This document shows, piece by piece, positions 54,817 through 64,000 of a stretch of 64,000 bases of DNA (its first letter is position 1; each line of letters begins with the position of its first letter). The stretch is from NCBI RefSeq assembly GCF_022809715.1, contig NZ_CP094459.1:1054001-1118000 (forward strand). Reading direction: 5' to 3'. The stretch comes from Burkholderia pyrrocinia (GTDB taxonomy: Bacteria > Pseudomonadota > Gammaproteobacteria > Burkholderiales > Burkholderiaceae). The position numbers were made by a program, and so were the translations under genes. The notes under the pieces were generated by a model. The model ran no database searches. It was given only the letters and a program-made list of their open reading frames with translations, and had not been told where the DNA came from.

Positions 54817-57800
54817 TTAGTGGTGCGTCGTTTCGACCTGCTGCATCGGGGCCGTATCGACCGGCGGCAGCACCTTGCGTTCGCGCGGCACGCGCGCCGG
54901 ACGCGGGAGGCGCGACGCGGCTTCCTGTGCAGCGGCGAACTTGTCTGCGTCCGTGTTCACCCAGACGAGACCGGCCTGCTCCAGCACGACATCCAGGCTC
55001 GCCGAAGCGGGCGCGGCTGCCGGTTGGACGGGCGCAGGAGCCGGTGCCGGTGCTGCAACGGCCTCGACCGGTGCCGCTTCGACACGTGCCGGCTCGATAG
55101 CCACCGGAGCGGCTTCGGTCGTCACGGCCGGTGCGGCCTGCTCGACGGGCGCGGACTGCGGCGCCTCGACAGCGGCCGGGGCCGCTGCCGGTACTGCCGG
55201 CACTTCGAACGCGTCGGTCGGCGAAACCGCGACCGGAGCCGGACCGGCTTCCGTGTCGACGGCCGGTGCGACCGGTGCCGGTTCTGCTGCTGCCGCGACG
55301 GCGACCGCGGGCTCGACCGGAGCGGCCGGAGCCGCTTCGGCGTGTGCCGGTGCCGATTGAGCTTCGACAGCGGCCGGCGCAGCATGCTGCTCGACGGATG
55401 CCTCGACGGCGACGGCGCTTGCCGCGGCGACGGCCGCGACGACTGCCGGTGCGGCCGTGTGGGCCGGTTCGACAGCGGCCGGTGCTTCCGGCGTCACGGT
55501 TTGCGCTGCGGCTTCGCCATTCGGGCCTTGCTCGGCCTGGTCGACGACTGCGCCGTCTTCGTCGCGCTCGCGACGACCGCCGCGGCGGCCGCGACGGCGG
55601 CGGCGACGTTCCTCGCCGTCACGCGCGCCGGCTTCCGCATCGGCTGCCAGCTCGGCGCCCGGCAGGGCTTCTGCAACGGCCTTGTCGGTTTCCGGTTCCG
55701 GATGGTTTTCGCCACGGGTGACGGTCTCGAGCGTGGCCGCATGCTGGGTCGGCTTGCGGCGTTCGCCGCGCTCGCGACGCTCGCCGCGTTCCTGGCGTTC
55801 GCCACGACTTGCTGCGTCGACGCCTTCCGGCTGCTCGGCACGCTCGCGCGGTTCGCGGTTCTCGCGCGGTTCGCGCGGCTCACGGCTTTCACGCGGCTCG
55901 CGCGGTTCGCGACCTTCGCGCTGGCCACGGCCCTCGCGACCTTCGCGGCCCTCACGACCTTCGCGGATTTCGCGACCTTCACGCGGCTCGCGACCCTCGC
56001 GCGGCTCACGGCCTTCACGCGGTTCGCGCGCTTCCTTGCCTTCGCGCTCCAGGCGTTGCGGCTGACCACGGCCTGCTGCTGCCTGGTCGCGGCCGCCTTG
56101 CGCCTGCTGGGCGCCGCCGCGACGGTTGCGGTTGCGATCGCCGCCGCGCTGCTCGGTCTTCTCGGTACGCTCGCGAGCCGGGCGGGCCGCCTGTTCCTTC
56201 GCCGGTGCCGGAGCAACCGGTGCGGGCGCCGGAGCCGGCGACATGCCGAACAGGCCCTTCAGCCAGCCGATGAAGCCGCCGCTTGCCGCGGCGACCGGTG
56301 CGGGGGCCGGAACGGGCTCGACCGGGCGCTGCGGCGCCGGGCTCGGGGCCGGGCGCTCGGGCGTGATGCCCTTGACCGCGGCTTCCTGCTTCGGCTTCAC
56401 TTCTGCGGTGCGCTTGCTGTAGCCGGTTTCCGACTCGAGTTCGCGGGCAGCTTCCTCGGCCATCTTCCAGGACGCGCGCGGATCGTCGAGGCGCGCGTCG
56501 TCGTGGCGCAGGCGCTCGAGCTTGTAGTGCGGCGTATCGAGGTGCTTGTTCGGGATCAGCACGATGCCGACCTTGAAGCGCGACTCGATCTTGTTGATTT
56601 CCTGACGCTTTTCGTTGAGCAGGAAGGCGGTCACCTCGACCGGCACCTGGCAGTGGATCGCCGCGGTGTTTTCCTTCATCGCTTCTTCCTGAATGATCCG
56701 CAGGACCTGCAGCGCGGACGATTCGGTGTCGCGGATGTGGCCGGTGCCGTTACAGCGCGGGCAGGTCACGTGGCTGCCTTCCGACAGGGCCGGGCGCAGG
56801 CGCTGGCGCGACAGTTCCATCAGGCCGAAGCGGGAGATCTTGCCCATCTGCACGCGTGCACGGTCGTGCTTGAGCGCGTCTTTCAGGCGCTGCTCGACTT
56901 CGCGCTGGCTCTTCGCCGATTCCATGTCGATGAAATCGATCACGATCAGGCCGCCGAGGTCGCGCAGGCGGAGCTGACGGGCGACTTCGTCGGCCGCTTC
57001 GAGGTTCGTGCGGGTCGCCGTTTCCTCGATGTCCGCGCCCTTGGTTGCGCGCGCCGAGTTCACGTCGATCGCGACGAGCGCTTCGGTGTGGTCGATCACG
57101 ATCGCGCCGCCGGACGGCAGCGGCACCGTGCGCGAGTAGGCCGTTTCGATCTGGTGCTCGATCTGGAAGCGGGAGAACAGCGGCACGTCGTCGTGGTAGC
57201 GCTTCACCTTCGACACGTTGTCCGGCATCACGATGTCCATGAACGCACGGGCCTGATCGTGGATCTCGGTCGTGTCGATCAGGATTTCGCCGATATCGGG
57301 CTGGAAATAGTCCCGGATCGCGCGGATCACGAGGCTCGATTCCAGGTAGATCAGCATCGGCTGGCCGGAGTTGCCGCTTTGCGACGCCGCTTCGATCGCG
57401 CGCCACAGCTGCAGCAGGTAGTTCAGGTCCCATTGCAGTTCCTCGGCGCTGCGGCCGATGCCCGCGGTACGGGCGATCATGCTCATGCCGTCCGGAATCT
57501 GCAGCTGCGACATCGTTTCGCGCAGTTCCTGGCGCTCGTCGCCCTCGATCCGACGCGACACACCGCCGCCGCGCGGATTGTTCGGCATCAGCACCAGGTA
57601 GCGGCCGGCGAGCGAGATGAAGGTCGTGAGGGCGGCACCCTTGTTGCCACGCTCTTCCTTCTCGACCTGGACGATCAGCTCCTGGCCTTCGCGCAGGGCA
57701 TCCTGGATGCGCGCGGAGCGCATGTCGATGCCTTCCTTGAAGTACTGGCGGGCGACTTCCTTGAACGGCAGGAAGCCGTGGCGGTCTTCGCCGTAGTTGA

Positions 57801-57972
57801 CGAAGCACGCTTCGAGCGACGGCTCGATGCGGGTGATGACACCCTTGTAGATATTGCCTTTGCGCTGTTCGCGCCCGGCTGTCTCGATGTCGATGTCGAT
57901 GAGCTTTTGCCCATCGACGATGGCGACGCGCAGCTCCTCCTGCTGCGTCGCATTGAACAGCATGCGTTTCAT
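54817..57972 (-). CDS. rne: Ribonuclease E
   Basis: A 1051-residue endoribonuclease that starts mRNA decay and matures rRNA and tRNA. The catalytic half (1-510) aligns closely with E. coli: S1 domain (about 36-125), the DNase-I-like site with Asp303 ([10 protein letters not shown]) and Asp346 (VIDFIDM), and the Zn-link Cys404/Cys407 (CPRCNGTG). The C-terminal half is disordered. It has a conserved [12 protein letters not shown] helix (near residue 570) that probably binds the membrane, an Arg/Glu repeat block (about 647-711; units of REGREP), then a long Ala/Val/Pro/Glu tail. It ends [14 protein letters not shown] ([10 protein letters not shown]). The leader is long. Confidence 0.96.
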   Translation of the reverse strand: MKRMLFNATQQEELRVAIVDGQKLIDIDIETAGREQRKGNIYKGVITRIEPSLEACFVNYGEDRHGFLPFKEVARQYFKEGIDMRSARIQDALREGQELIVQVEKEERGNKGAALTTFISLAGRYLVLMPNNPRGGGVSRRIEGDERQELRETMSQLQIPDGMSMIARTAGIGRSAEELQWDLNYLLQLWRAIEAASQSGNSGQPMLIYLESSLVIRAIRDYFQPDIGEILIDTTEIHDQARAFMDIVMPDNVSKVKRYHDDVPLFSRFQIEHQIETAYSRTVPLPSGGAIVIDHTEALVAIDVNSARATKGADIEETATRTNLEAADEVARQLRLRDLGGLIVIDFIDMESAKSQREVEQRLKDALKHDRARVQMGKISRFGLMELSRQRLRPALSEGSHVTCPRCNGTGHIRDTESSALQVLRIIQEEAMKENTAAIHCQVPVEVTAFLLNEKRQEINKIESRFKVGIVLIPNKHLDTPHYKLERLRHDDARLDDPRASWKMAEEAARELESETGYSKRTAEVKPKQEAAVKGITPERPAPSPAPQRPVEPVPAPAPVAAASGGFIGWLKGLFGMSPAPAPAPVAPAPAKEQAARPARERTEKTEQRGGDRNRNRRGGAQQAQGGRDQAAAGRGQPQRLEREGKEAREPREGREPREGREPREGREIREGREGREGREGRGQREGREPREPRESREPREPRENREPRERAEQPEGVDAASRGERQERGERRERGERRKPTQHAATLETVTRGENHPEPETDKAVAEALPGAELAADAEAGARDGEERRRRRRGRRGGRRERDEDGAVVDQAEQGPNGEAAAQTVTPEAPAAVEPAHTAAPAVVAAVAAASAVAVEASVEQHAAPAAVEAQSAPAHAEAAPAAPVEPAVAVAAAAEPAPVAPAVDTEAGPAPVAVSPTDAFEVPAVPAAAPAAVEAPQSAPVEQAAPAVTTEAAPVAIEPARVEAAPVEAVAAPAPAPAPVQPAAAPASASLDVVLEQAGLVWVNTDADKFAAAQEAASRLPRPARVPRERKVLPPVDTAPMQQVETTHH

Positions 57973-58695
57973 GAACGACTCCAGGCGGCTCCGCGCCGGC
58001 GCTTCGCGGTTGTCAGTCGCGAGAGCGGGAACGACGGCAGGCCGCGCCTTGTTGTGTTGTCACGAGCACGCTGGAGCGGGAACGATGGCGGGGAGAATTG
58101 CCTGAAGAGGCGCTTGGGCCCGATAGACGGGGCCGGCGGCCGTAGGGCACCTGCGAATACGGCTTCAAAGCACGGCGTTCACACACCGCACGCTGCACAA
58201 AAGCGCGCTAAGCCTGAGTCCGGGCATTGCCACGGGCGCGCGCAATGCGTCGCGCGCGCCGACGGGCGGCAGATGCTGCGGCTTGGGCCGCAGCGGGGAG
58301 TATCGAATCCAGCCCGACTTTCCCGCTTGGGGTGTACTTCCCTGGTTTGACGTCGCCAAGCCCCGCACGCTTCGCGGGGCCAAATCGGGCGCAACGCCGT
58401 AATTTTCGCAACCGGCAGCCTGCGGACGCACTTCGCGCCGTCGGGCTGCCGATCAAATTCTTTTCAACCAACTTTCCGTTACCGCGGCGCCTTGCCGACC
58501 GAATCCGCCTGTGGGCGCGATCCTTGCCGACGGGCGGCGCCGTGCGTGCAACTTGCTGCATCTCTTTGATTAGGGGCGAGCAGCGGACCCCCGGCGCAAG
58601 TAAAATAATGGTTTCCGCTTGCACCTTGCCCGACTCGGTCGGGGCCGGCCGGTCAGGCCACCCTCAACGTCAGGCTGGGCAAAATTATATTCAGT
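57973..58695. other. 723-bp intergenic region: rne leader and rluC upstream region
   Basis: No gene found. It contains strong hairpins: GGCGCGCGC (58235-58243) with GCGCGCGCC (58252-58260), and GCCCCGC (58360-58366) with GCGGGGC (58374-58380). rne genes elsewhere carry a long structured 5' leader through which RNase E controls its own mRNA; this region may serve that purpose. Neither divergent promoter could be placed with confidence. Confidence 0.6.
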
Positions 58696-59700
58696 ATGAA
58701 TGAGTTAGGCAAAATATCCCAGAATTCGGTCGCAAGCGGCCAGGTATCGATGATCGAGATCGACGAAAACTCGGCCGGTCAGCGGATCGACAACTTCCTG
58801 TTGCGCGTCTGTAAAGGCGTGCCGAAAAGCCATATTTACCGGATCCTCCGCAGCGGCGAAGTGCGCGTGAACAAGGGCCGGATCGATGCGCAGTACCGTC
58901 TCGCCCTCGGCGACGTCGTCCGCGTGCCGCCCGTGCGCGTGGCGGCGGCGGACCTCGCGCGCGCCGACACGCCCATCGTGCCGTCCGCGAAGTTCGACGT
59001 GCTGTACGAGGATGACGCGATGCTCGTCATCGACAAGCCGGCCGGGGTCGCCGTGCACGGCGGCAGCGGCGTCGCGTTCGGCGTGATCGAGCAGATGCGC
59101 CAGGCGCACCCGCGCGCGAAATTCCTCGAACTCGTGCACCGGCTCGACCGCGAGACGTCCGGGATCCTGATGCTCGCGAAGAAACGCACGGCGCTCGTGG
59201 GCCTGCACGAACAGATCCGCGAGAACCGGATGGACAAACGTTACTTCGCATGCGTCCACGGCGAATGGCAGCCCGACTGGGGGCGCCGCCGCGCGGTGAA
59301 GGCACCGCTGTTCAAGTATTCGACCCCGGAAGGGGAGCGCCGCGTGCGCGTACAGGACGACGGGCTGCCGTCGCATACGGTGTTCAACCTCGTCGACCGC
59401 TGGCCCGACTACGCGCTCGTCGAAGCGGAACTCAAAACGGGTCGGACCCATCAGATCCGCGTGCACCTCGCGCATCTCGGCCTGCCGATCGCCGGCGACG
59501 CCAAGTATGGCGATTTCGCACTGAACAAGGCGCTGGCGCGCGCGAATGCGCAGCCGTCGTTGAAACGGATGTTCCTGCATGCGCACCGGCTGCGGCTCAA
59601 CCATCCGCTGACCGGCGAGGCGCTGCAGTTCGATGCGCCGCTGCCGGACGAATGCCGGCGCTTCCTCGACCAACTCAGCGCACTGCGCGATACCGCCTGA
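58696..59700 (+). CDS. rluC: 23S rRNA pseudouridine synthase RluC
   Basis: A 334-residue enzyme making pseudouridine at 23S positions 955, 2504 and 2580 (E. coli numbers). An S4 domain comes first (QRIDNFLLRVCKGVPKSHIYRILRSGEVRVNKGR, spanning about 28-62), then the synthase core with catalytic Asp151 in VHRLDRETSGILML, KRYFACVHG and KTGRTHQIRVHLAHLG. The start may be the ATG at 58696 or at 58750; the second gives the family-type MIEIDENSAGQRID opening. rluC next to rne is the usual arrangement. Confidence 0.94.
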   Translation: MNELGKISQNSVASGQVSMIEIDENSAGQRIDNFLLRVCKGVPKSHIYRILRSGEVRVNKGRIDAQYRLALGDVVRVPPVRVAAADLARADTPIVPSAKFDVLYEDDAMLVIDKPAGVAVHGGSGVAFGVIEQMRQAHPRAKFLELVHRLDRETSGILMLAKKRTALVGLHEQIRENRMDKRYFACVHGEWQPDWGRRRAVKAPLFKYSTPEGERRVRVQDDGLPSHTVFNLVDRWPDYALVEAELKTGRTHQIRVHLAHLGLPIAGDAKYGDFALNKALARANAQPSLKRMFLHAHRLRLNHPLTGEALQFDAPLPDECRRFLDQLSALRDTA

Positions 59701-59705
59701 ACCGC

Positions 59706-60365
59706 ATGGCTCGACAGCAATTTGACCTGATCGTCTTCGACTGGGACGGCACGCTGATGGATTCGACTGCGCACATCGCGCACAGCATCCAGGCCGCATG
59801 CCGCGATCTCGGCCTGCCCACGCCATCCGACGAGGCGTCGCGCTACGTGATCGGCCTCGGCCTGCGCGATGCGCTGCAGGTTACCGCTCCGACCCTCGAT
59901 CCGTCCGACTATCCGCGGCTGGCCGAGCGCTACCGTTATCACTATCTGCTCGACGACCAGCGCATCGAACTGTTCGCCGGCGTGCGCGAGCTGCTCGCCG
60001 AGTTGCGCGATACGGGCTACCTGCTCGCCGTTGCAACCGGCAAGGGGCGGGTCGGGCTGAATCGCGTGCTTGACCAGTCGAAGCTGACGAGTGTGTTCGA
60101 CGCGACGCGCTGCGCGGACGAGACGTTCTCGAAGCCGCATCCGGCGATGCTGCACGAGCTGTCCCGGGAATTGGGGCAGGACCTCGCGCGCACCGTGATG
60201 ATCGGCGACACGACGCATGACCTGCAGATGGCCGCGAGCGCCGGAGCGGCCGGCGTCGGTGTCGCATACGGCGCGCACACGGCCGACGCGCTGGCTGCGC
60301 TCGCGCCGCGCTTCGTCGCGCCGGACGTCGACGCGCTGGCCGCGTGGCTGCGGGAGCACGCATGA
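59706..60365 (+). CDS. HAD-family phosphatase (phosphoglycolate-phosphatase-like)
   Basis: A 219-residue HAD hydrolase. Motif I is FDWDGTLMDS with the nucleophile Asp, motif II is AVATGKGRVG, and motif IV is IGDTTHDLQMAASAGA with the Mg-binding Asp. It has a small helical cap between motifs I and II. It overlaps the Rieske gene by four bases (ATGA) and starts 6 bp after the rluC stop, so rluC, this gene, the Rieske gene and sppA appear to form an operon. The exact substrate is open. Confidence 0.88.
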   Translation: MARQQFDLIVFDWDGTLMDSTAHIAHSIQAACRDLGLPTPSDEASRYVIGLGLRDALQVTAPTLDPSDYPRLAERYRYHYLLDDQRIELFAGVRELLAELRDTGYLLAVATGKGRVGLNRVLDQSKLTSVFDATRCADETFSKPHPAMLHELSRELGQDLARTVMIGDTTHDLQMAASAGAAGVGVAYGAHTADALAALAPRFVAPDVDALAAWLREHA

Positions 60366-60763
60366 GCGCGGCGCCGGACGCCGTGCGCGTGTGCGCATCG
60401 GACGCGCTGGCCGACGGCGGCGCCGGCGTGCGCGTCGACGCGACGCTGCGCGGCGAGCAGGCCGTCGTGTTCTTCGTGCGCTACGACGGTCGCGCATACG
60501 GTTACCTGAATCGCTGCGCACACGTGCCGATGGAGCTCGACTGGTCCGAAGGGCAGTTCTTCGAGTCGTCGGGCCTGTACCTGATGTGCGCGACGCACGG
60601 CGCGATCTACGCGCCGGATACCGGCAAGTGCGTCGGCGGCCCGTGCCGCGGCGGCCGCCTGCGGCCGGTCGAGGTCGACGAACGCGACACGCCCGACGGG
60701 CGTGCGGTATTCTGGGTGCCCGACGCCGACCTGCGTCCTGCCGCTCCCGCCACGACCGACTGA
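60362..60763 (+). CDS. Rieske [2Fe-2S] protein
   Basis: A 133-residue single-domain Rieske protein. The cluster ligands are Cys52 and His54 (RCAHVPMELDW) and Cys76 and His79 (CATHGAIYAPDTGKC); the second loop ends with GGPC. No membrane anchor or export signal is seen, so it is a cytoplasmic redox protein of unknown partner. It overlaps the phosphatase gene and is 12 bp before sppA. The same gene order occurs widely in Burkholderia. Confidence 0.88.
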   Translation: MSAAPDAVRVCASDALADGGAGVRVDATLRGEQAVVFFVRYDGRAYGYLNRCAHVPMELDWSEGQFFESSGLYLMCATHGAIYAPDTGKCVGGPCRGGRLRPVEVDERDTPDGRAVFWVPDADLRPAAPATTD

Positions 60764-60775
60764 CGACAACACTGC

Positions 60776-61768
60776 ATGGCCGACCAACCGAATTCCCCCG
60801 ATTCCTCCCCCCGTCCCGACAGCCGTGAACCGAACTGGGAGCGCGCGGCGCTCGAGCGGATCGCGCTCGCGGCCGTGAAGGAACAGCGCGCGGCGCGGCG
60901 CTGGAAGATTTTCTTCCGCTTCGCGTTCCTGGGCGTGTTCGTGCTGCTCGCGTTCGCGCTGATCGATTTCTCGAGCGATTCGAAATTATCGTCGAGCGGG
61001 CGGCATACGGCGCTCGTGACGATCGACGGCGAGATCGCGGCCGGCGTCAATGCGAATGCCGAGGACATCAACACGGCGCTCGGCTCCGCGTTCGACGACG
61101 ACGGTACGGTCGGCGTCGTGCTGCGGATCAACAGCCCGGGCGGCAGCCCCGTGCAGGCCGGCATGGTCTACGACGAGATCCGGCGGCTGCGCGCGAAGCA
61201 TCCGGACAAGCCGCTGTACGTCGTCGTGACCGACATGTGCGCATCGGGCGGCTATTACATCGCGGCCGCGGCCGACAAGATCTTCGTCGACAAGGCAAGC
61301 ATTGTCGGGTCGATCGGCGTGCTGATGGACGGTTTCGGCTTCACCGGGCTGATGGGCAAGCTCGGTGTCGATCGGCGCCTGCACACGTCAGGCGAAAACA
61401 AGGGCTTCTACGATCCGTTCTCGCCGGAGACGCCGAAGATGGACGCGCATGCGCAGGCGCTGCTCGACCAGGTGCACGCGCAGTTCATCAAGGCCGTGAA
61501 GGAGGGCCGCGGCAAGCGTCTGCATGAGACGCCCGACATGTTCTCCGGCCTGTTCTGGACCGGCGAGAAGAGCGTCGAACTCGGGCTTGCCGACGGCTAC
61601 GGCACGACCGACACGGTCGCGCGCGACGTGCTGAAGGCGCCCGATCTCGTCGACTATACGGTGAAGGAAAGCCTGACGAACCGCGTCGCACGCAAGTTCG
61701 GCGCGGCCGTCGGCGGCGCCGCGATGAAGGCGCTGACGGCCGGCGGCGCGTCGTTCAGCCTGCGCTGA
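60776..61768 (+). CDS. sppA: Signal peptide peptidase SppA-type protease (S49)
   Basis: A 330-residue membrane-bound serine protease of the short, single-S49-domain type. One transmembrane helix lies near residues 46-64 (FFRFAFLGVFVLLAFALIDF). The catalytic dyad is Ser157 (MCASGGYYIA) with Lys209 (TSGENKG), and the INSPGGS loop is at residues 119-124. It digests cleaved signal peptides at the periplasmic side of the membrane. Last gene of the rluC operon. Confidence 0.93.
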   Translation: MADQPNSPDSSPRPDSREPNWERAALERIALAAVKEQRAARRWKIFFRFAFLGVFVLLAFALIDFSSDSKLSSSGRHTALVTIDGEIAAGVNANAEDINTALGSAFDDDGTVGVVLRINSPGGSPVQAGMVYDEIRRLRAKHPDKPLYVVVTDMCASGGYYIAAAADKIFVDKASIVGSIGVLMDGFGFTGLMGKLGVDRRLHTSGENKGFYDPFSPETPKMDAHAQALLDQVHAQFIKAVKEGRGKRLHETPDMFSGLFWTGEKSVELGLADGYGTTDTVARDVLKAPDLVDYTVKESLTNRVARKFGAAVGGAAMKALTAGGASFSLR

Positions 61769-61826
61769 CCGGCGACGGGCAAGGGGCGTCCGGCGGGCCA
61801 TGATGGCCCGCTGGCCGGCCGCGGCT

Positions 61827-62549
61827 TCAGTTCGCGAGCAGCAGGAAGATCGCAGGACGCTTGTGCAGATTCGGCGCAGGCGCCTTTTTCCAGTCCGCCA
61901 CGGTGCGGCTCGCGATCGTCTCGGTCGCGAGGGTCAGGTCGGCCGCGACGCAGATCTGCGTCGACGGCGCGCAGGTCGCAATCAGCGTATCGAGCATCGC
62001 GTGATTCCGGTACGGCGTCTCGATGAAGATCTGTGTCTGGCGCGCCTTGCGCGACAGCTGCTCAAGTTCGCGCAGGCGTTTCGCGCGCGCGGCCGCATCG
62101 ACCGGCAGGTAGCCGTTGAACGCGAAGCTCTGGCCGTTCAGGCCCGACGCCATCAGTGCGAGCAGGATCGAACTCGGTCCGACGAGCGGCACGACCTTCA
62201 CGCCGCGCTCGTGCGCGCGGCGTACCAGCAATGCGCCGGGATCGGCGACGGCCGGGCAGCCGGCCTCGGACACGAGGCCGGCGTCCGCGCCGGCCAGCAC
62301 GGGCGCGAGCAGCCGGTCGATTTCGCCGGCCGGCGTATTGACGTTCAGCTCGCGGATCTCGATTTCCTGGATCGGACGCGTCGTGCCGATCTTCTTCAGA
62401 AAGACGCGCGTCGTTTTCGCGTTCTCGCCGATGTAATAGCCGAGCGTGCCGGCGCGTGCCTGCACGGCCGCGGGCAGCACGGCGGCGAGCATCGATTCGT
62501 CGCCGTCGCCAAGCGTGTTCGGGACGAGATAAAGCGTGCCGGCCGTCAT
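61827..62549 (-). CDS. SAM-dependent methyltransferase of the RsmI/tetrapyrrole-methylase type
   Basis: A 240-residue TP-methylase-fold protein. It has [14 protein letters not shown] in place of the RsmI opening, then [23 protein letters not shown] and [18 protein letters not shown], which form the SAM pocket. It differs from true RsmI (about 285 residues) in lacking the C-terminal helical domain. It may act on rRNA or a small molecule. It overlaps maf by four bases, so both are co-translated. Confidence 0.82.
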   Translation of the reverse strand: MTAGTLYLVPNTLGDGDESMLAAVLPAAVQARAGTLGYYIGENAKTTRVFLKKIGTTRPIQEIEIRELNVNTPAGEIDRLLAPVLAGADAGLVSEAGCPAVADPGALLVRRAHERGVKVVPLVGPSSILLALMASGLNGQSFAFNGYLPVDAAARAKRLRELEQLSRKARQTQIFIETPYRNHAMLDTLIATCAPSTQICVAADLTLATETIASRTVADWKKAPAPNLHKRPAIFLLLAN

Positions 62550-63178
62550 GTGCGGTCTCCACAGGTGGTTGCAAACAGCGGATATTCGGCGGCGCGCAGC
62601 ATCCGCGTGAGCGCGATCAGCGGCAGGCCGACGAGCGCGGTCGGGTCGTCCGAGTCGATCGCGTCGAGCAGCGCGATGCCGAGCCCTTCGGATTTAGCGC
62701 TGCCGGCGACGTCGTACGGCGTTTCCGCGCGCAGGTACGCGTCGAGTTCGGCCTCGGGCAGCGAGCGGAAGCGCACGCGCGTGACGATGTCCTCGACCTG
62801 CGCCTCGCCCGTGCGGCTGTCGTACAGGCAGAGTGCGCTGTGGAATTCGACTTCGCGGCCCTGCATCGACACGAGCTGCGCGAGCGCGCGCTCGTGCGTG
62901 CCGGGCTTGCCGATCTGGAGCCCGTCGAAGGTCGCGACCTGGTCCGACCCGATCACGAGCACGCCGTCCGGCGCGTCGATCGTCGCGGCGACGGCGCGCG
63001 CTTTCGCGCCGGCGAGGCGCAGGGCGGTCGCGGCCGGAGTTTCGCCGTCGAGCGGGGTTTCGTCGAGGTCGGGCGACACGACGTCGAACGGCACGCCGAG
63101 GCGCTCGAGGAGCGTGCGGCGGTAGCGGGAACTGGAGGCAAGAATCAGCCGCGGCGGGCGGCAAACGGTATCCGGCAT
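62546..63178 (-). CDS. Maf-family nucleoside triphosphate pyrophosphatase (YceF-like)
   Basis: A 210-residue Maf protein that hydrolyses modified pyrimidine or 7-methyl-GTP nucleotides. The N-terminal [21 protein letters not shown] and the catalytic [11 protein letters not shown] (Asp) are clear; [13 protein letters not shown] and [13 protein letters not shown] follow. The YceF position, divergent from yceD-rpmF, matches E. coli and supports the 7-methyl-GTP subgroup. Translationally coupled to the downstream methyltransferase. Confidence 0.92.
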   Translation of the reverse strand: MPDTVCRPPRLILASSSRYRRTLLERLGVPFDVVSPDLDETPLDGETPAATALRLAGAKARAVAATIDAPDGVLVIGSDQVATFDGLQIGKPGTHERALAQLVSMQGREVEFHSALCLYDSRTGEAQVEDIVTRVRFRSLPEAELDAYLRAETPYDVAGSAKSEGLGIALLDAIDSDDPTALVGLPLIALTRMLRAAEYPLFATTCGDRT

Positions 63179-63231
63179 GGTCGGTTGGATCGGTGAGTCG
63201 TCGGGTGTTGTGCGGACGCAAGCTTAAGTGA

Positions 63232-63260
63232 TTGACCGCAAAAGGTAAAACAGGTATGCT
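63232..63260 (+). promoter_or_regulatory. Sigma-70 promoter of the yceD operon
   Basis: TTGACC (63232-63237), 17-bp spacer, TATGCT (63255-63260), leaving a leader of about 120 nt before yceD. Confidence 0.78.
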
Positions 63261-63275
63261 TTCCCGCTTTTCGTC

Positions 63276-63334
63276 GGCAGGCTTACGTGGTGGCGCCTGC
63301 CGGGTCTTCGGAAGTAAAGTACGTACCCGTACGT
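63276..63334 (+). promoter_or_regulatory. Two short hairpins in the yceD leader
   Basis: GGCAGGC (63276-63282) pairs with GCCTGCC (63295-63301); ACGTAC-CC-GTACGT is at 63321-63334. They lie between promoter and start codon. A regulatory role, for example in ribosomal protein L32 control, is only a possibility. Confidence 0.4.
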
Positions 63335-63388
63335 GAGTGAGCGGCGCCAAGCCGGATCCCGCAAGTCAGCCTGTAGGCAGGAGCGCAC

Positions 63389-64000
63389 ATGAACACTTCT
63401 TCTGGCAAACCTGCGGCGCCGCTTGATCCGCACGCGGTCGATCTGTTCGAGTTCGCCCGCAGCGGGCGACAGGCAGCAGGGGCGGTGCGCCTCTCGCAAC
63501 TGCCGCGCATGTTAAACGAAGTGCCGGCGGACGCGCCAGATCGCGACACGGTCTTCACGTGGCAGGCGGAAGGGTTCACGCAGAAGGAATTGCAGGACGA
63601 CGGCGCCGATGGGCAGCAGCCGTATCTGCGCCTCGCGGTGCATGGCCAGGCATGGCTCACGTGCCAGCGCTGCATGACCCCGTACGACCAGGCGTTCGGC
63701 GTCGACATGGTGTACCGCGTCGTCGCGACCGAAGAAGAAGCTGAAGAATTTCCGCTCGACGACGATGAAGCCGATGTGATCGTGGGCTCACGCCAGTTCG
63801 ATCTCGTCGACTTGATCGAAGAGGAGTTGCTGCTTTCGTTGCCGCTCGTGCCCAAGCACGAGGTTTGCCCGGCAGTTCACGAAAGCCTCGTGTCGGGTGC
63901 GAGCGGTCCTGAGGAAGAGGCGGGCGAAGAGTCCGACGAAGCCGCGGACGAAGGCAAACGGCCGAATCCGTTCGCAGCGCTGCAAGCGCTGAAGAAGGAC
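63389..64000 (+). CDS. yceD: YceD-family (DUF177) protein, cut by the window edge
   Basis: The frame is open for 204 codons from the ATG at 63389 to the last base, without a stop. It shows the DUF177 cysteine pair TCQRCMTPY, then VDMVYRVVATEEEAEEFPLDDDE, VDLIEEELLLSLPLVPKH and EVCP. DUF177 proteins affect 23S rRNA accumulation, and the gene normally precedes rpmF (L32), plsX and the fab genes, which would lie to the right. CAGGAG precedes the ATG. The visible end NPFAALQALKKD is close to the usual C-terminus. Confidence 0.92.
   Translation, partial: MNTSSGKPAAPLDPHAVDLFEFARSGRQAAGAVRLSQLPRMLNEVPADAPDRDTVFTWQAEGFTQKELQDDGADGQQPYLRLAVHGQAWLTCQRCMTPYDQAFGVDMVYRVVATEEEAEEFPLDDDEADVIVGSRQFDLVDLIEEELLLSLPLVPKHEVCPAVHESLVSGASGPEEEAGEESDEAADEGKRPNPFAALQALKKD

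Noticed and set aside
55020..55500. CRISPR-like or satellite repeat in the rne 3' part
   Set aside because: The repetition is coding Ala/Val/Pro/Glu codons without equal-length units or spacers.
54709..58350. 1213-codon open frame opposite rne
   Set aside because: It is a mirror frame of the GC-rich, repetitive rne gene. Its protein is low-complexity Arg/Ala/Phe and matches no family, while rne is certain.
1..64000. Mobile elements, prophage, toxin-antitoxin or defence island
   Set aside because: No transposase, integrase, inverted-terminal-repeat pair, restriction or toxin gene was found, and both tRNA genes are intact without flanking integrated DNA.

Overview
The window looks like a stretch of the large chromosome of a Burkholderia species, most likely of the Burkholderia cepacia complex. 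The evidence is the very high GC content with strong GC bias at third codon positions, proteins of betaproteobacterial type throughout, and several familiar betaproteobacterial gene orders: rpsP-rimM-trmD-rplS, rne next to rluC, sppA next to a maf-yceD block, a split heptose kinase next to hldD, and metNIQ. Coding density is high. I see no insertion sequence, prophage, integron, CRISPR array, rRNA operon or clear broken gene. Almost everything is core chromosome, and the interest lies mainly in regulatory DNA and a few lineage-specific proteins.

Layout. Positions 1-3.8 kb carry the end of a UDP-glucose dehydrogenase gene, then hldA and hldD (LPS heptose), a ComEA-like DNA-binding protein and cysM. 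From 3.9 to 7.1 kb lie a lytic transglycosylase (minus), a deacetylase (plus) and an alpha/beta hydrolase (minus). The methionine importer metNIQ (7.4-9.9 kb) is followed by etfBA (10.1-11.8 kb). dadA and an Lrp-type regulator are divergent (11.9-13.8 kb). A LexA-controlled radical SAM gene follows (13.9-15.1 kb), then a TM2 protein and a PQQ-type dehydrogenase on the minus strand. The ribosome/tRNA block rpsP-rimM-trmD-rplS occupies 17.0-19.3 kb. Positions 19.4-27.2 kb hold a CoA pyrophosphatase, a CobD/AmpE-like membrane protein, an M48 protease-rsgA-DUF2007 operon, orn, mog-darP and pmbA.

Positions 27.3-31.3 kb hold folA, a small secreted protein, a sigma-54 activator and thyA. Then come a large FecR/DUF6600 surface protein, an ArsR regulator, a tiny exported peptide, a thioesterase, fumC and a MATE pump (31.4-38.8 kb). 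A mixed region (38.9-43.6 kb) encodes an S4 RNA-binding protein, an Ala/Lys/His-rich exported protein, a hypothetical, AzlCD with an AraC regulator, and CreA. Two tandem tRNA-Asn genes (43.7-43.9 kb) share one promoter. After fdxA and pncB come lutC, an antiporter, a hydroxyacid dehydrogenase and rmuC (44.0-50.6 kb). A molybdenum cofactor cluster moeA-mobA-moaA (51.5-54.7 kb) precedes rne, rluC, a phosphatase, a Rieske protein, sppA, a tetrapyrrole-methylase-type methyltransferase, maf and the start of yceD, which runs off the right edge.

The best candidate for a little-described system is at 28.1-30.3 kb. A VpsR-like bacterial enhancer-binding protein with an intact GAFTGA loop is divergent from a small exported proline-rich protein. 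That small gene has a well-spaced sigma-54 promoter (TGGCATG-N4-TCGCT) 29-44 bp upstream of its start codon and an overlapping pair of CCTGAAA/TTTCAGG palindromes about 90-115 bp upstream of the predicted transcription start. Other regulatory finds are a LexA box inside a 17-bp-arm perfect palindrome over a sigma-70 promoter at 13.87 kb, a terminator-like hairpin directly against the metN start codon, and a GAACG-N2-CGTTC operator-like site before etfBA.
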